A stretch of DNA of 64,000 bases from Lunularia cruciata (Eukaryota; Streptophyta; Marchantiopsida; Lunulariales; Lunulariaceae), in the NCBI GenBank assembly GCA_948567375.1, contig OX419759.1, positions 46,973,493-47,037,492 on the forward strand, read 5' to 3'. Made by a program: the position numbers and the translations under genes. Shown piece by piece: positions 31,800 to 43,309 of this stretch. Numbering within the stretch: the first letter of the stretch is position 1; each line of letters begins with the position of its first letter. The notes beneath the pieces are model-generated. The model saw only the letters and a list, made by a program, of their open reading frames with translations. It did no database searches and was not told the origin of the DNA.

Positions 31800-33200
31800 C
31801 TTTATGCGGGATTCCTATCTGATTAGTTTGACATGTGGCATAAACCACCCTGCACGTATTTTATGCCACATGGCGATGCTCTATAAACCCAACAACTATA
31901 GCGCTCGGTAAATGTCATGGACTCCTAGTCAAACGGTGAACCCACCATAGGTTAAATGTTCATCCCTAAAGTTTGCTAAAGCTTCTTTCTTTTTTTGTCA
32001 AAGGATATGAAGACCCCTCTTTTGGGGAAGTTTACTATTTGGTTATTTAACTCCGGAATTGATATTGCCACACACTTTTTCTGATATGTCTACATCTTTT
32101 CCAAGTTAAAATTTTATATTAATAAAACTTTAATTATGGTTTGTGATATTTCTACACCCCGAATTCCACACTCCTCCTCTAGTATTTCCACAATTTTCCC
32201 TAAATTTAGGAGTTTTAGATTAGCAGATATTCAACTATGGTTTTCAGTGGATGGCGGTTGTGCACCACGTATCAAAAGCAACTTGAATTTCTTGCAATGG
32301 TCGAGGATTTCAAGCCACAACTCATTTCTGTTTGCGAGTTTGAAATCAATGTAAACTTTAAATTTGTGCTTGGACTGCAAAATTAGGGTTGAGATTTACC
32401 ACGTAATGCAGTTTCTAAAACAAGTTCCAGTTTGGACAACTTCAATTCCAATTTCTTGCAATTGGAAAGGGCTTCAAATCACAATTTATATTTGTTTATG
32501 CATACAAAGGCAGGGTAAACCTTAAATTTGCGTTTTGGTTATAAAATTGAAATTGAACTTTACCTGAAAACTAATTTCAACACTTGCTCCCAACTGGAGG
32601 GTTGGTAATCTACCACCAAATTTGAAAAGATTTGGAAATATAACAAACATACTTAAGCGAATAATAATTTAACATTCCCCAAGTTGACATGATAATGTAT
32701 CACCAAATTCGAAAAAGAGGTGGAAATATAAAAAAATATACTTAAATGTATAGAAATTTAATATTTCCCAAGTTTGCAGGAAATGTAATCTAAAACTCCC
32801 CAACTTGGCGGGATTGCAAAATACCACTTTTCTTTAAATATAAAAATAGAGAGGTAAAGGATAAGATCACGTGTCCATTTCAGTATGCTGACTGGGACAA
32901 GCGCTCTCGTGGGTATACATGCGGACGCTGACGGTCAGGTTTTAAGTATAATCCCATTGAGTGAAAATGACGTGTCCGGAGTCCAGGTGATGCGTCACTC
33001 ACCTACAGCGCTGACAATAAGTTAAAGTTCTCATGGCACGGACTTACCAGGTGATACAGGTAAGGACCATCACGTCAGGATTCGGTGTGCTATGTGACCC
33101 CTGCTAATCCACAACATTCCGTGATGACAAGATCTGCTTTTCGCTTCACAGTAAGATGAGGTGGCCACGTGAAAAGAAGTAAAGGGCGACTATATAAGTA
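31800..33200. other. A/T-rich unannotated DNA
   Basis: No gene supported. Contains the 87-93-bp tandem repeat at 32606-32815. Confidence 0.45.
32606..32815. repeat. Two and a half ~90-bp tandem repeats
   Basis: Units start at 32606, 32693 and 32786. Shared blocks are TAATnTA(T)CACCAAATT, GGAAATATAA, ATACTTAA and AATTTAA(C/T)ATT(C/T)CCCAAGTT. A/T-rich, non-coding. Confidence 0.65.
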
Positions 33201-33214
33201 GTAAAAGAGGCTAT

Positions 33215-33415
33215 CGCGTAGGAAAAATGAAGGACGGGAAGACCCTATCAAGCCGTACAAGAGAGAGACAAAAAAAAATAAAAAATAACATGGGACTAAA
33301 CCCCAATATAATATAAGTAGGGGGTTAGCCCCGTTTTTACGTCGAATGTGTCCTCCTCGTACCGTCTTTCCATCCTTCTTGTTTTTCTAAGTGGTCAGCC
33401 TTTTCTACCGCGTAG
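33215..33415. repeat. Inverted pair of tail repeats (T8/T9, foldback)
   Basis: Left half antisense: CGCGTAGGAAAAATGAAGGA, GACCCTATCAAGCCGTACAA, GGGACTAAACCCC. Right half sense: GGGGGTTAGCCCC, CGTACCGTC, CATCCTTCTTGTTTTTCTAA. The two arms are separated by ~18 bases (AATATAATATAAGTAG), so the unit can fold into a long hairpin. Confidence 0.7.
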
Positions 33416-33419
33416 GAAA

Positions 33420-34390
33420 CGAGGCTAACAAAAGGTCCTTTCCCCTCATCCGATGGTGGAATTTGTGTAAAAGGATCAGCTCTTATCCATAGTTGGTTGC
33501 TGTCATTCGTGGATTTGATCCTGGATGATGGAAATAATGATATAAATGTCCTTAGAAAATTGCTTATGAGCAGCATAATGCGAAAGAAAGGTTGACGCTA
33601 TCTGGTTTAGAAGATAAGATTCTTCTGCTATATTGCATAGGAATACATCGTGTCTGAAGGCATTTAAGGCATGGAAAAGTTTGAAAATGACATGTCACCT
33701 AGATTTAGCAGGTAGAAAGTTCCTCAGAGATAAGCTTAACTGATCCTCTATACTTTGGTGACCCTCTTGAGGTCTAGAAGGGGTGCGTCAGTGCTATGTG
33801 CAATGGATTTGACAAACATGACAATTTGGGACACGAGAATATCGGTTGACAGCACGAGCTCACTCCATGCCAACTAGTACTTATGGATTTTACGTGGCGC
33901 TCTGTGTGGATAGATTATGTCTTTTCCCAACTAGGGGTCGCTTAAGTCTTTCTCTGGAAATGATATATTATCAGGTAAACCATACAGTATTTTGAAGTTT
34001 GTAACTGACGATTTTGAAGTTTGTGATGCCTACATCTACAGAAATGTTGTATTGGTAGAAGTATTGACTGCTGTCCATAAAATCCAAATGTCGAACGAAA
34101 GGAAAATCATAATGAAGACAAAAAATTAAAAATTGCATTTCAAATAAACGTCACTCTAAGATTGATGGGTCACCAAAATTTCTATTTTGTTGTTGGAACC
34201 ATAACGTAAAGATGGACCGATATAATGTGAATTAATAAAAGCTTCCTTGAAAGGATAAAGTCGAAACACTGTATGTCTTGAGTTATTGGTGCTTGGATTT
34301 GCAGACAAAGGGGACATCTGGACCTGTGCCATTTGGACAACAAAGTATACACCGCACGAGGCTACTGTACAACGTATTCGAAAATTCGAG
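33420..34390. other. Unannotated DNA
   Basis: No gene supported; open frames are short and unrecognised. Confidence 0.4.
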
Positions 34391-34394
34391 AACT

Positions 34395-34690
34395 CTGTTG
34401 TTGATTTCTCACATAGACTCCATTAGGGCTTACCGCATGTTACCTTTTCTTTCTCTCCCTTGTACGACTTGATGGGGTCTTCCTATCCTTCGTTCTTCTT
34501 ACGCGATCGCCTTCTTCCACTGTATCTCTGCTTCGAATAGGAGACACGCTATTCATGATATATGTAGAATTGGAATTCTTATCTTAGGTGCAGTGGGGAG
34601 ATTTCTCGTACAGATATTATTGGATTTAGCTCATCTTACCTCTTATATTTTATCCTCGTACGGTCTTCCCATCCTTCTTGTTACCCTCCG
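34395..34690 (+). repeat. Two tandem tail-family repeats (T10, T11)
   Basis: 34395-34515 reads TTCTCACATAGACTCCATTA, GTACGACTTGATGGGGTCTT and CTTACGCGATCGCC. 34575-34690 reads ATCTTAGGTGCAGTGGGGAG, TTTCTCGTACAGA and CGGTCTTCCCATCC. Same orientation, no coding sequence attached. Confidence 0.6.
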
Positions 34691-34784
34691 TGTTCGCCAT
34701 TTCGAATTGCAATTCCAATAATCCTACGCGTATACTTCTTGAAGTCCTTTGGATCGGCCATTCCCCTCTTCTTTTGTGCTTGGG

Positions 34785-35880
34785 GTTGGCTTGCTATCTA
34801 TGGAGGAGATGACACCTATAACATTTTTGGGTAGTTGTGCTCTCTCAGCACCCCTACTTTCCTCTCATTTTGTGGTTGTTGATAGACTCTATTGGAGTTT
34901 GGAGTTGGCAAAGGTGGAGGAAGGATACTATTCTCTCCATATGTTATTGCAGCAGACAAGAGATAGTCTTTCCTCACGGGCATGAGATGACTTTCCATCG
35001 TTTGCTTCACTATCGTCAGATTGGACTAGAGGTTTATAGTCTTCCTTAATGGAGCAACAATGTGAGCATATGCTACATTCTCTTAGTTGACTCGTCCATT
35101 CCTCAAGCTATTAGTGCACATCTTTGCTCTTGCTCTAGCGAGGGTGCATGCTCTTGGATCCTAGCTCGACTGTGCATTAGGGCATTTTGACTTGCACCAA
35201 CTACTTTCTCTATGGCAATGAGGTTTTGCCTAGATTTGGTCTGCCCTTCTGCATCTTCATTAATCATTGTGAGTGTGGTTCTACACTAGATGCAACAGCG
35301 GTCCATATGACACGATGTCCTTTTGGAGGACAGAGAATAGCTACCCATGATGCTATTAGGGACATAGTGTTTGCTATGGCACAAGAGAGTGGATACTTGG
35401 CTTGGAGAGAGCATTCATATGCTTTGCAAGCGACATGTGTCAGGGCAGATTTATACTTGGTCCAAGATGATCAAGTGGCAGTAATGGATGTCATGGTTAC
35501 AAACCCTACGCGGGATACAGTTTTGGAGGGAGTGATTACCCATCCCTTGGATGAGCGGCGAGTTCAGCAACAGGTCGTAAGGTCTCCAAGTATAGGGGCA
35601 TGCAGCGGGGTCACCTCTTTGTTCCTCTAGCCTTGGATTTATATGGAGCAATAGACACAGAGTTCGACAAGTTTGTTAGGAAGTGAGCGAGAGCTTATCA
35701 TGTTAGGCACAAGGGGTACCACTCTCACTCTCATACTTTGTAGCATATTTTAGGGAGTGTGTGTCCATTGTTCTATAGAGGGCAATGGTTGGTGCAATCC
35801 GTAAGAGAGCAATGACACTAGGTGATGCTTCTTCAGATGCTCCAATTGTTTGTAGACCATACGACTTGCATAGCTCTGAG
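34785..35880 (+). pseudogene. 5'-truncated copy 2 of RLE-type element (nuclease end)
   Basis: It begins at GVGLLSMEEMTPITFLGSCAL, the block also at 30560 in copy 1, and runs to the tail: a typical 5' truncation. The open part 35187-35630 shows a zinc-like CECGSTLDATAVHMTRC (C-x-C ... H-x3-C), GGQRIATHDAIRDIVFAMAQ, then RADLYLVQDDQVAVMDVMVT and THPLDERRVQQQ. This Cys/His module followed by a D-x-V core is what I would expect for a restriction-like endonuclease. The nick would prime reverse transcription at the target. The frame is broken at 35060-35190 and near 35680. Confidence 0.7.
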
Positions 35881-36010
35881 AGTTTAGGTGCATTAGGGCA
35901 GATCTCTCATATTGACTCTATTGGGGCCTAGCCCCATTTTACCTTTTTTGTCTCTCCCTTGTACGGCTTGATGGGGTCTTCCCATCCTTCATGTTCTCTA
36001 CACGGTCACA
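35880..36010 (+). repeat. Tail-family repeat T12 at the 3' end of copy 2
   Basis: GGTGCATTAGGGCAGATCTC, GGGGCCTAGCCCCATTTTAC, GTACGGCTTGATGGGG, TCTTCCCATCCTTCATG and CTACACGGTCAC. The clearest copy of the tail and its hairpin. Confidence 0.8.
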
Positions 36011-36339
36011 TTTTTCTTTTTGTATCCATTGTTGGAAAGTTTATCTTTGGCAAGACAGGTTTGCTAACGTACAAAAAACTAATCCATGATTTATGTGTCC
36101 TCGTAATGACAAACAACCAGAGTACAGCGAGATAAACACTAGAATAATATCACAGATTTCATCACCATATCTCATCACTATGGTCTTTAGATGCTGCCTT
36201 TTGTATAGAATAATGTGAATGGGTGTGACCTTTCTCTATCCATAGGTAGTATCTTGTATACTTTTCTCCAATATTTCTTTTCTACTTATTAGTCTAGTTC
36301 TAAAGGTTCTCGTTTTCTTATCTTTTTATTATGCTTGAG

Positions 36340-37290
36340 AATGCTTGATAATATGTTAGAATTTTTAGTGATATCATTAAAACAAGGATTTTTTTAAATA
36401 GGTAATAGGGGACTTGGCATATTCATAGGCATATTCTGAAGAGGAATAAGTCTTTTATTTATGGACAAAATGGCATCTGTAACATTTTTGGGAAATTATG
36501 TATATTGAACATCTTTACTTTCAGGTATGTATATTCAACGTCTTTACTTTCTTCTTGGTGTTTGTGGTTGTTTGAGACAATCTTAGAAATGCATGTGATG
36601 GAGGTATCATTTCTGTAGATGAAAAGTGGTTTTTCTCCTCAAGCATAACAACTTTAGCAAGGGTTTATATGAATTGTTATCCCTTTAGAGGATAGAAGAT
36701 AACTAAACTTAAGCAAAATTTGGACTAAACTTAAGATCTCACTGTGATACTTTTTTAGATTTAGCAAGAGTTTATATATGACTTGTTATGTTTTTAGAAG
36801 ATAGATGATAACTACCCATGATACTATTAATGATATAGTGTTTACAATGATATGATTAAAGATATAGTGTTTAGAGTTTCACTTGGAGCTAGTAATAATA
36901 TATATTGCATATGATAGAAAGTAATGCAAACTTTTGTTTATGTTTGATCTGAGATGATTAGAAGATACTGATGGACATTATGGTTAAGGATGTAGTTTTG
37001 GAGAATGTGATTACACTCTTTTAGATGAATGACAAGTGGAACAAATTAAATAAAGTCTCTTGTAAGGATATGTAGCAAGTTTATCTCTTTGTTCCTCTAG
37101 CTTAGACCGACATGGAGTTATAGATATTTCATATTTATCAAGAATTTCATGAGAACTTGCCAACTAGAATAGCAAGGTATATATTTTTACATTCTTATTT
37201 GACAGTTTACTTTAGGTCACATGTAACCATTCCTCTATAACAATAACAAGTATTAGTTGGTATAATACCTAGGCAAGCACTCTGGTAAAT
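36340..37290 (+). pseudogene. Highly decayed copy of the RLE-type element C-terminal region
   Basis: Nucleotide matches to copies 1 and 2 in order: GTGATATCATTAAAACAAGG versus GTGATATTATTGGATCAAGG, ATAGGGGACTTGGCAT, ATGGCATCTGTAACATTTTT, AGATGATAACTACCCATGAT, TTTTGGAGAATGTGATTACA, GTTCCTCTAGCTTAGA. The frame is destroyed, A/T-rich drift is strong and no tail is recognisable, so it is the oldest copy here. Confidence 0.55.
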
Positions 37291-37343
37291 TAGTATTCTA
37301 TCAATAGTATTTAAAACAATCAATACACATTATTTCACTTCAA

Positions 37344-37399
37344 TAGAGCGCGTCTGCCTTGGGCGCAGAAAGTTACAGGTTCAAATCCTGTCACCTTGA
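37344..37399 (+). tRNA. 5'-truncated tRNA-Pro(UGG), organelle-like
   Basis: Readable parts: D-arm remnant TAGAGCGCG, anticodon stem-loop TCTGC-CTTGGGC-GCAGA (loop position 33 T, anticodon TGG), variable loop AAGT, T arm ACAGG-TTCAAAT-CCTGT and 3' acceptor strand CACCTTGA. The 5' acceptor strand and most of the D arm are absent; the upstream sequence does not pair. The style resembles plant organelle tRNA-Pro(UGG). Non-functional fragment. Confidence 0.6.
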
Positions 37400-37830
37400 A
37401 TCAAAATCGGAGTCAACCTTTTGAGTAGAGCCACACAAGACAGGGCATAGAATGATCTCGTATTTGTCGGGTTGCTCCGCTTTTTGAACGATTTCAGAGT
37501 TTATACTTATCGTCTTGCAGAGTTCGAGCATCCTTGGCAAGTTTCGCCAGGGGATCCAGGGCAGGTCGACCAAGTGAATGAAAACTATTTTGTGCTGCCT
37601 TTGAAAGCGTCCATCCTTTTCAATGCCTAGGCATCCATCCAATGCATTATTTTTGATACAGTAGGAATTGAACCTACTTGACTACTCCATAAAAATTATG
37701 AAAACCCACCATTTTACTAGATTGAGCTTTCATCGATCCCTAGTGGCTCCGCGCTATTTCCCGAAATAAGGGGGGGCGAACTGAATAAAGATGTATCCGC
37801 TTGGTTTTCTAACCACATGAAACTATATGG
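37400..37830. other. Probable organelle-derived DNA fragment
   Basis: It continues from the tRNA-Pro fragment. The minus strand at 37608-37645 reads TGGATGGATGCCTAGGCA, resembling the 5' region of organelle/bacterial large-subunit rRNA. At 37655-37690 it has GTAGG-TTCAATT-CCTAC, a T arm. A G-run GGGGGGG lies at 37770. Composition differs from the A/T-rich flanks. Specific gene names are not certain. Confidence 0.4.
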
Positions 37831-40800
37831 ATATGACATTAAGAGAATTATATGTAATATGGAAACAAAAGAACAATGCAAATGTATAGGCCGACAAATA
37901 TCCTTCCGAATGTTTGTCGACTCTTTTTTCTTGTAGTATTATGCTTGGTTTAGAACATGGTGGTCTAGACGAAATATAACCAAACATGATACTTGCAGGG
38001 TCAAAGTAATAAAAAAGTACTTCTTGAGGTGACTTTGCGTAAGTATGATCAAATAAGCCACCCTAATTTACTTATGTACCTAAGTGTACCTAAGTCATGA
38101 AAAGTTGAGTAAACATTGACTTTGAATATCTGAACAGATAAGGTTGATATAAGGCAGTTTATAGACTTTCCCAATTTCCGTAGAATCATGGTCACTAGTG
38201 ATGGAATAAACTGAACTATATCACTAATCTATTATAATATTTTATTTATTTATTTTCACATGATATGCTTGCCATGGTAGACGATTTCTTTTGCCTCCAT
38301 CACCCAACCCCATCCACTAATTCTGCTAACTCCTTACTTGAGCAATTCTCTTACATCCGTCTCCAGCTTAGCTAAACCATCAAATACGGGCACGGAACTT
38401 CTCACCTAATTCGAGACCGAACTTATGAATGGGCAAAATCACCACAGTTGATATAGCAAAAGATTCAAGGAAGGCAATCTGATCCCCACAAGTGATATGC
38501 CTCAAGATAAAATTATAACAAGTATACAACACTTTATCTAGATATCCCGATCCACACCCTCGTTTCTTTCGTGATGTATCAGAAACTATAGTACATATAT
38601 AAAGCACATACCAACTGAATAAAATGTCTCCAGGTCCAAATATCCTTGATATATAAGATGTTGTACTGGTTGAAGTTTACACCAACTGAAGGAAAGATCT
38701 TCAGTAACCAGAATATCAGTGACAAATCCCAAATGGTTGTGAGGCATAGGATTTTACAATCTTCAGACTTGCGTACTTATCACGTACTTTCCTTTTGGTG
38801 AATATCTCTTTTCTGATTGTACTATTGTTTGTTCACTTTCTCTTAATGTGTACGAAAAGCTCTGCTTAATGAGGCTAATTTCAGTTGATTGATGCTACAA
38901 ACTCCTGACGAATTGTCTGCACCCATTTTCAGCCAAAACATTTCGCCCTTGTGAACTGGAGTATCATTCGATCCCTACACAAGGCATAAGTGGTGATTCT
39001 GGTCTATTTCATGTGTCCAGTATGATTCAACAAGATCTTGAGTATCAATTGGACTTGATAGTTAGCACTGCTTGGGAATAAATATAGTACTCCTGAATTG
39101 GACTATACATAGATTTCAAGTAAATATTTTGCGGTTGGTTGACATTTGAGTTGGAAAAATTTGGGCCATCCATCTCTACTGTATATCTTGTCTCTTCTCA
39201 AGATTACATGTATATAAAACCTTGAAAGAAAGGGGCAAGGAGTACAAGGCATGAACTAGTGCAAATGGAATATAGAGTGCAAGGCCCAAAAGAACTCCCT
39301 TGCCAAGAAAAGACATATCAAAATAGGGCCCAAAGGTACACAAAAATCCAACAAGAAACATCTAAGAAACTAAAGAGAGTGTAGTCTACTCCTGAATAGT
39401 GTGGTACAAGTCCTCCAATGGTTTTTTTTGTAAGTGGGGAGGGAGGACCCTACCTATGGTAGGTGTGGCTACTGCTGCCTATTAGTGAGACCCATAGCCT
39501 AAGCGCGTTGCAAAGTGATTGAAACATGTTGTCAATATTAGGATGTGAGAATGGTTGGAAAGGTAGCCAATGCACTCTCCTTTGCAAAGAACCTCATGTT
39601 CCATCCCTAAGAAGACCATATATAAGCATCCAAAAATCTCAATTGCTAGAGAGGTAGAGGTATCCGAGGGGAGCCAAGGTGCATAGTGGTCCTCCTTGCT
39701 CCTAGAGGCAATGGTTGCCACTACCCCACATGTATGCGTGCCTATGCCAAGGACTCCACTAATAGAGGTTTTGCCACCACTACATCCTGCAAGGTGCACT
39801 AAAAGTGGATAAACAAACAAAGTAATAGAAGGAGAAGACAAAAGGCAAATAATGCATTGAGAAACTACTATATATATCTATAAGTTAGGGAGTTAGTTTT
39901 CATGTGAAAAGAACCAACTCTAAATAGGACCTTGTATATGCTCATAATTCAGGTATTTTTATATGAAAGTGTGATATCCATAGTTGACAAGTGCTCGTTA
40001 CTCTTGGAAAAATATCTCCCACATCCTTAACTAGATATTGGGAAAAGTGTCAACAAGAAGTCATCAATTTTTTGAATTTTATACAAATAGATGTGCATGG
40101 TTCTTGAGGGAACATCTCTTATACTTTGGTGATGAGAGTAGTGCATCTCAAATCTAGTAGAGAGTTTCAAAAATAAAGTTACAAAGCTCTCTATATTTTC
40201 TTAATTGTATTTACAAAGTCTATGAAAAATTAGTATGGGGTTCATGTGAAAGGAAGAAATGGACCATTATGAAATTTCATCCATGCTCCTTAATTTTAGC
40301 AAAATCTATAATAGGTGGTCTATAAATAAATAAGGGATATGAAGTTTTGCATCGGCATACCATAAAGCATTAATAATATTCAAGGTTTAATGGAGTGCTT
40401 GATTTGAATCTAGGTGCTAGATGGTTCAAGAGAGAATCTATTGTAGAGAGTTCCATTTTCTTTGATTTTTGGCTCAAGTAGTCTCTCCCTCAAGAGAGTG
40501 AATCTATTGCCAAAGTGTACATTTTGCTTCAATTCTTTGCTCAAGCTCTCTCTTGGAAGGAATCCTTTGAATAGTTCTTGATTTCCTTCAAATTCTTGGT
40601 GTATGCTCTCTATTTTTATCTTTTCAAAGTAGGTTAGGAGAGAATCCAATGAATTTTTGGTGGATGGGATTCTAGTGTGCTTGATTTTCTTGATTTCTTA
40701 GATCAAGGCATTTCCATTTCTCTCTCCACAATAGTTGGAATGCTTGCTTTTCTTGGAAGTCTTTTGTTTTTCTTGATCCAATGTCAAGGAGAGTTTAAAA

Positions 40801-40877
40801 TGACACATATAGAGATTTGACTATTTTTGAGTTATGCTATAATAGAATATAATTGAGAAGAGCATGTCGAGGGATAG
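37831..40877. other. Unannotated A/T-rich DNA
   Basis: About 3 kb with no supportable gene. Minus-strand open frames of 75-119 codons (38380-38607, 39482-39841, 40410-40649) have no recognised domain. Possible old repeat DNA. Confidence 0.4.
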
Positions 40878-41427
40878 TGTAACAATATAAAGATTACCAA
40901 TGAGTTAGTTGAGACTAATTAAGTAGAAAATAGGCCAAATTAGCCAACAATTATAAGAATGTTCTAGAAGCATCTAGAAAACTACTTGATATCTTCCAAG
41001 TATTGGATAATGTGCATGCCAAGTGGTAACTTCTAGGAGGAAGCTTCTTGGGAAGCATCCCGGCTAGTTTAGCTTGCATATCAAGTAGGTGGCTTCTAGA
41101 AGAAAGCTTCTTGGGAAACTTCCCAACTAGTTTAGCTTGCATGCCAAATAGGCAATTTCTAGAAGGAAGCTTCTTGAGAAACTTCTTGATTAATTTGGCT
41201 TGCACTCTAGAAGGTGGTTTTTAGAAAGCTTCTCAAGAGCCCTGTATTCTTCTCTATAAATACCAAAGCCTAAGCTCAAGCTAGGTATTTGGATTTTCCC
41301 TCATTCAAGAGTCCCAATGTGATCTTTCACTCCGATCTTCTATTTTGGAGTTTCACTCATTCAAGAGTCTAATGTGATCCCTCACTCCAATCTTCCATTC
41401 TTATATTTCTCTCTTTGGTCTTTTACA
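40878..41427 (+). repeat. 5' LTR of chromovirus B
   Basis: TGTAACAATATA ... GGTCTTTTACA, 550 bp; recognisable against the A LTR (same ends, same CTATAAATACCAAAGCC). It contains ~65-bp repeats with AAGCTTCTTGGGAA/AAGCTTCTTGAGAA cores at 41041-41185 and a duplicated block CTCATTCAAGAGTC near the 3' end. Confidence 0.85.
40957..40979 (+). promoter_or_regulatory. Heat-shock-element-like motif in the B LTR
   Basis: GAAtgTTCtaGAA (three perfect units, 40957-40969) followed by gc-aTC-ta-GAA, i.e. five consecutive units with one mismatch. Confidence 0.55.
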
Positions 41428-41428
41428 T

Positions 41429-41440
41429 TGGTACTAGAGC
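41429..41440 (+). promoter_or_regulatory. Primer-binding site of B, degenerate
   Basis: TGGTACTAGAGC, one base after the LTR; two bases differ from the TGGTATCAGAGC of element A. Confidence 0.75.
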
Positions 41441-41758
41441 AAGAATGGGATGGATGAAATTTCTAGATCACCAAACCATTAGGATTTTTGTATCCATGCA
41501 CTATCCAAGCATGATTTCATAGTTCATCATCTAACATTTTGGATAGAATTTTTTTGTATGTGATCAACTTGTTCGATGCACCCTTGGTACTTCTAATTGT
41601 AACTTATGAAGAACGGTGGATGTGTTGTATTTATATGTTAACTTAGATAAATTATAAATAGTTTGATAGAGTAGTAGCAATGGTGGCAATGCCCAAAGTT
41701 ATCATTGCTATGCAATAACAAATCAAGCACCCTACTAAATTGCTAGAAGACCAAGACC

Positions 41759-42450
41759 TGTAACACCCATTTGTGCATGTGTGTGGTATTGTGATATTTA
41801 GCTTGGTATTACAAGTACTTAAGAGATATTATTTATATAGAGATAAAGGATGGTTCTATATTAGTCATGGTTAGCTAAATTTAGTCATAGCTAAGATAGA
41901 GGAGACCTTACTTTAGAGGAAGTAGAAAAGATGAGCACCAATATTTTGGATTTTAGTGTGTTGACTTGGTATTATTCCTAGGTGTTTGGCTTTGAGGAAA
42001 GAGTTGAGAACTCTTGGGCCCGCAAGCCTTTTTGTTTTGGATTCTTCTTTAGTCCAAGGATAGCCCATGTGAAGGAATCCTTGACTTAGTGGTTGGGTCA
42101 AGATAAGACCACATGCTTGGAGGAATATGCCCATGTGAATGGATATTCCTTTCTACATTTTGACTTTACTTGACTTTTAGTCTAGTAACTTGAGTTACTA
42201 TGGTAATTAGTAACTTTGGTACGTAACTATTTCACAAGTATATAAGCAAGGGGTGAGGAGGTACTCATCATCCTTTCATTTGCAACTATCTCTCTCTCAT
42301 TGAGTTCTCTAGTGAGCAATGTCTTGAGTCTTGGAGTGTTAGCCTTGGAGGAGTATGATGGAGTTGGGGTTCCTTGCCTTCTTAGTCCATGGTGTGCTAC
42401 CATAATAGCCATCAAAGGTTCATCCTGAGTGAAAGACAGGCCGGCTCACA
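41759..42450 (+). repeat. 5' LTR of element C
   Basis: TGTAACACCCATTTGTGC ... GGCCGGCTCACA. TATA box GTATATAAGC at ~42238. Confidence 0.9.
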
Positions 42451-42662
42451 TTTTTGGTTATGTTGCCGGGACCTCTCTAGAAGGCAAGATAATGTTCCGC
42501 GTTCAATTCTACATTAGGCATAAGGAGGCTATGAGAGCTCACTTGGAGAGAACATTGAGAGAGGAGAGGGCTGAACTTATGTTAGAGAACCAAGATCCAT
42601 TTGTATACCCTGTAGTTCATTATGATGTCTTTGAGGTGATTTTGTACATCTTGTACACATGA
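42429..42662 (+). CDS. Small ORF spanning LTR end and leader of C (ORF-a)
   Basis: 77 codons with ATG at 42429, beginning within the LTR end and running through the primer site. Its sequence is highly conserved and equally open in sister element D (54441-54674). It ends ENQDPFVYPVVHYDVFEVIL then YILYT, a motif that recurs in ORF-c (43785-43949). A peptide starting inside an LTR is unusual and the first third may be chance; the C-terminal part is more convincing because of the internal duplication. Function unknown. Confidence 0.4.
   Translation: MKDRPAHIFGYVAGTSLEGKIMFRVQFYIRHKEAMRAHLERTLREERAELMLENQDPFVYPVVHYDVFEVILYILYT
42451..42471 (+). promoter_or_regulatory. Primer-binding site of C (tRNA-Asp-like)
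   Basis: TTTTTGGTTATGTTGCCGGGA directly after the LTR. GTTGCCGGG fits the primer site seen in Athila/Tat-type elements (complement of tRNA-Asp 3' region), with changes in the first half. Confidence 0.6.
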
Positions 42663-43309
42663 GAGGAATTGGAGAGATTGTGTGAGGTGGATTGCAGATT
42701 TTGGGGATTAAGGTGATTTTGGGCAAAATCTCAAGTTTGAGATCTGGACTTGAGATTTCTACACATGATAGCTTGGGTTATCTTTCAGTTAGCACACTTA
42801 AAATTATTGTGAGGGCTTCTATGCGCACTGGGCTAGAAGTTTTGAAAGTTGATAGGGTAAAGTGCTCCCGCAACTCAATGCTCTCTGGAAAATTGTATAG
42901 AGTCTTCCATTTCTTTAATTTTCAGTGAATTGTCCTGAAAATTACCAAGAAAATTAAGTGCATTGTATCCTACTTGCTGCTACAAAAATTATAGAGAGAT
43001 CGTTTTTTCGCAGGGCGTTATGAGTTTTTGAAGTGAGGGGGGTGGTTTTCAGACCAAATCTGAAATTTGTGTGCTGGATAGAAAGGTGTCTAGGCCAAAT
43101 GGCTTGATGAAAAGATCTGAAATTTTGCAGGGAGGGATATCTTAGAGTTGTTATCAAGTGTAAAAAATGTCAGAGGACTGTGACATACTAGTTGGGAGAT
43201 TTTAGTGACATTGTGAGGAAGAGTCAATTCTGCAGAGTGGAGATCTCATGCATGAGGAGTTTGAGATCAACAAAAAGCATGTTTGAGTGTTTAGATTCAT
43301 CTTGGGAAC

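Larger units (their letters stand above)
28430..31800 (+). mobile_element. Non-LTR retrotransposon with RLE-like C terminus, copy 1
   Basis: The plus strand encodes, across broken frames, an N-terminal linker, a reverse transcriptase and a cysteine/histidine-plus-nuclease-like C terminus, then the 120-bp tail (31655-31795). This is the longest copy in the window. It is interrupted at ~29420-30210 by unrelated DNA. No LTRs flank it. The protein type (RT first, endonuclease-like domain last) is that of RLE-bearing non-LTR elements; clade assignment would need a search. Confidence 0.7.

Noticed and set aside
37655-37740. A second complete tRNA on the minus strand
   Set aside because: A T-arm-like hairpin is visible but no matching acceptor or anticodon arm at proper spacing.
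39482-39841. 119-codon minus-strand frame
   Set aside because: No recognised domain, no conserved context; kept only as unannotated DNA.
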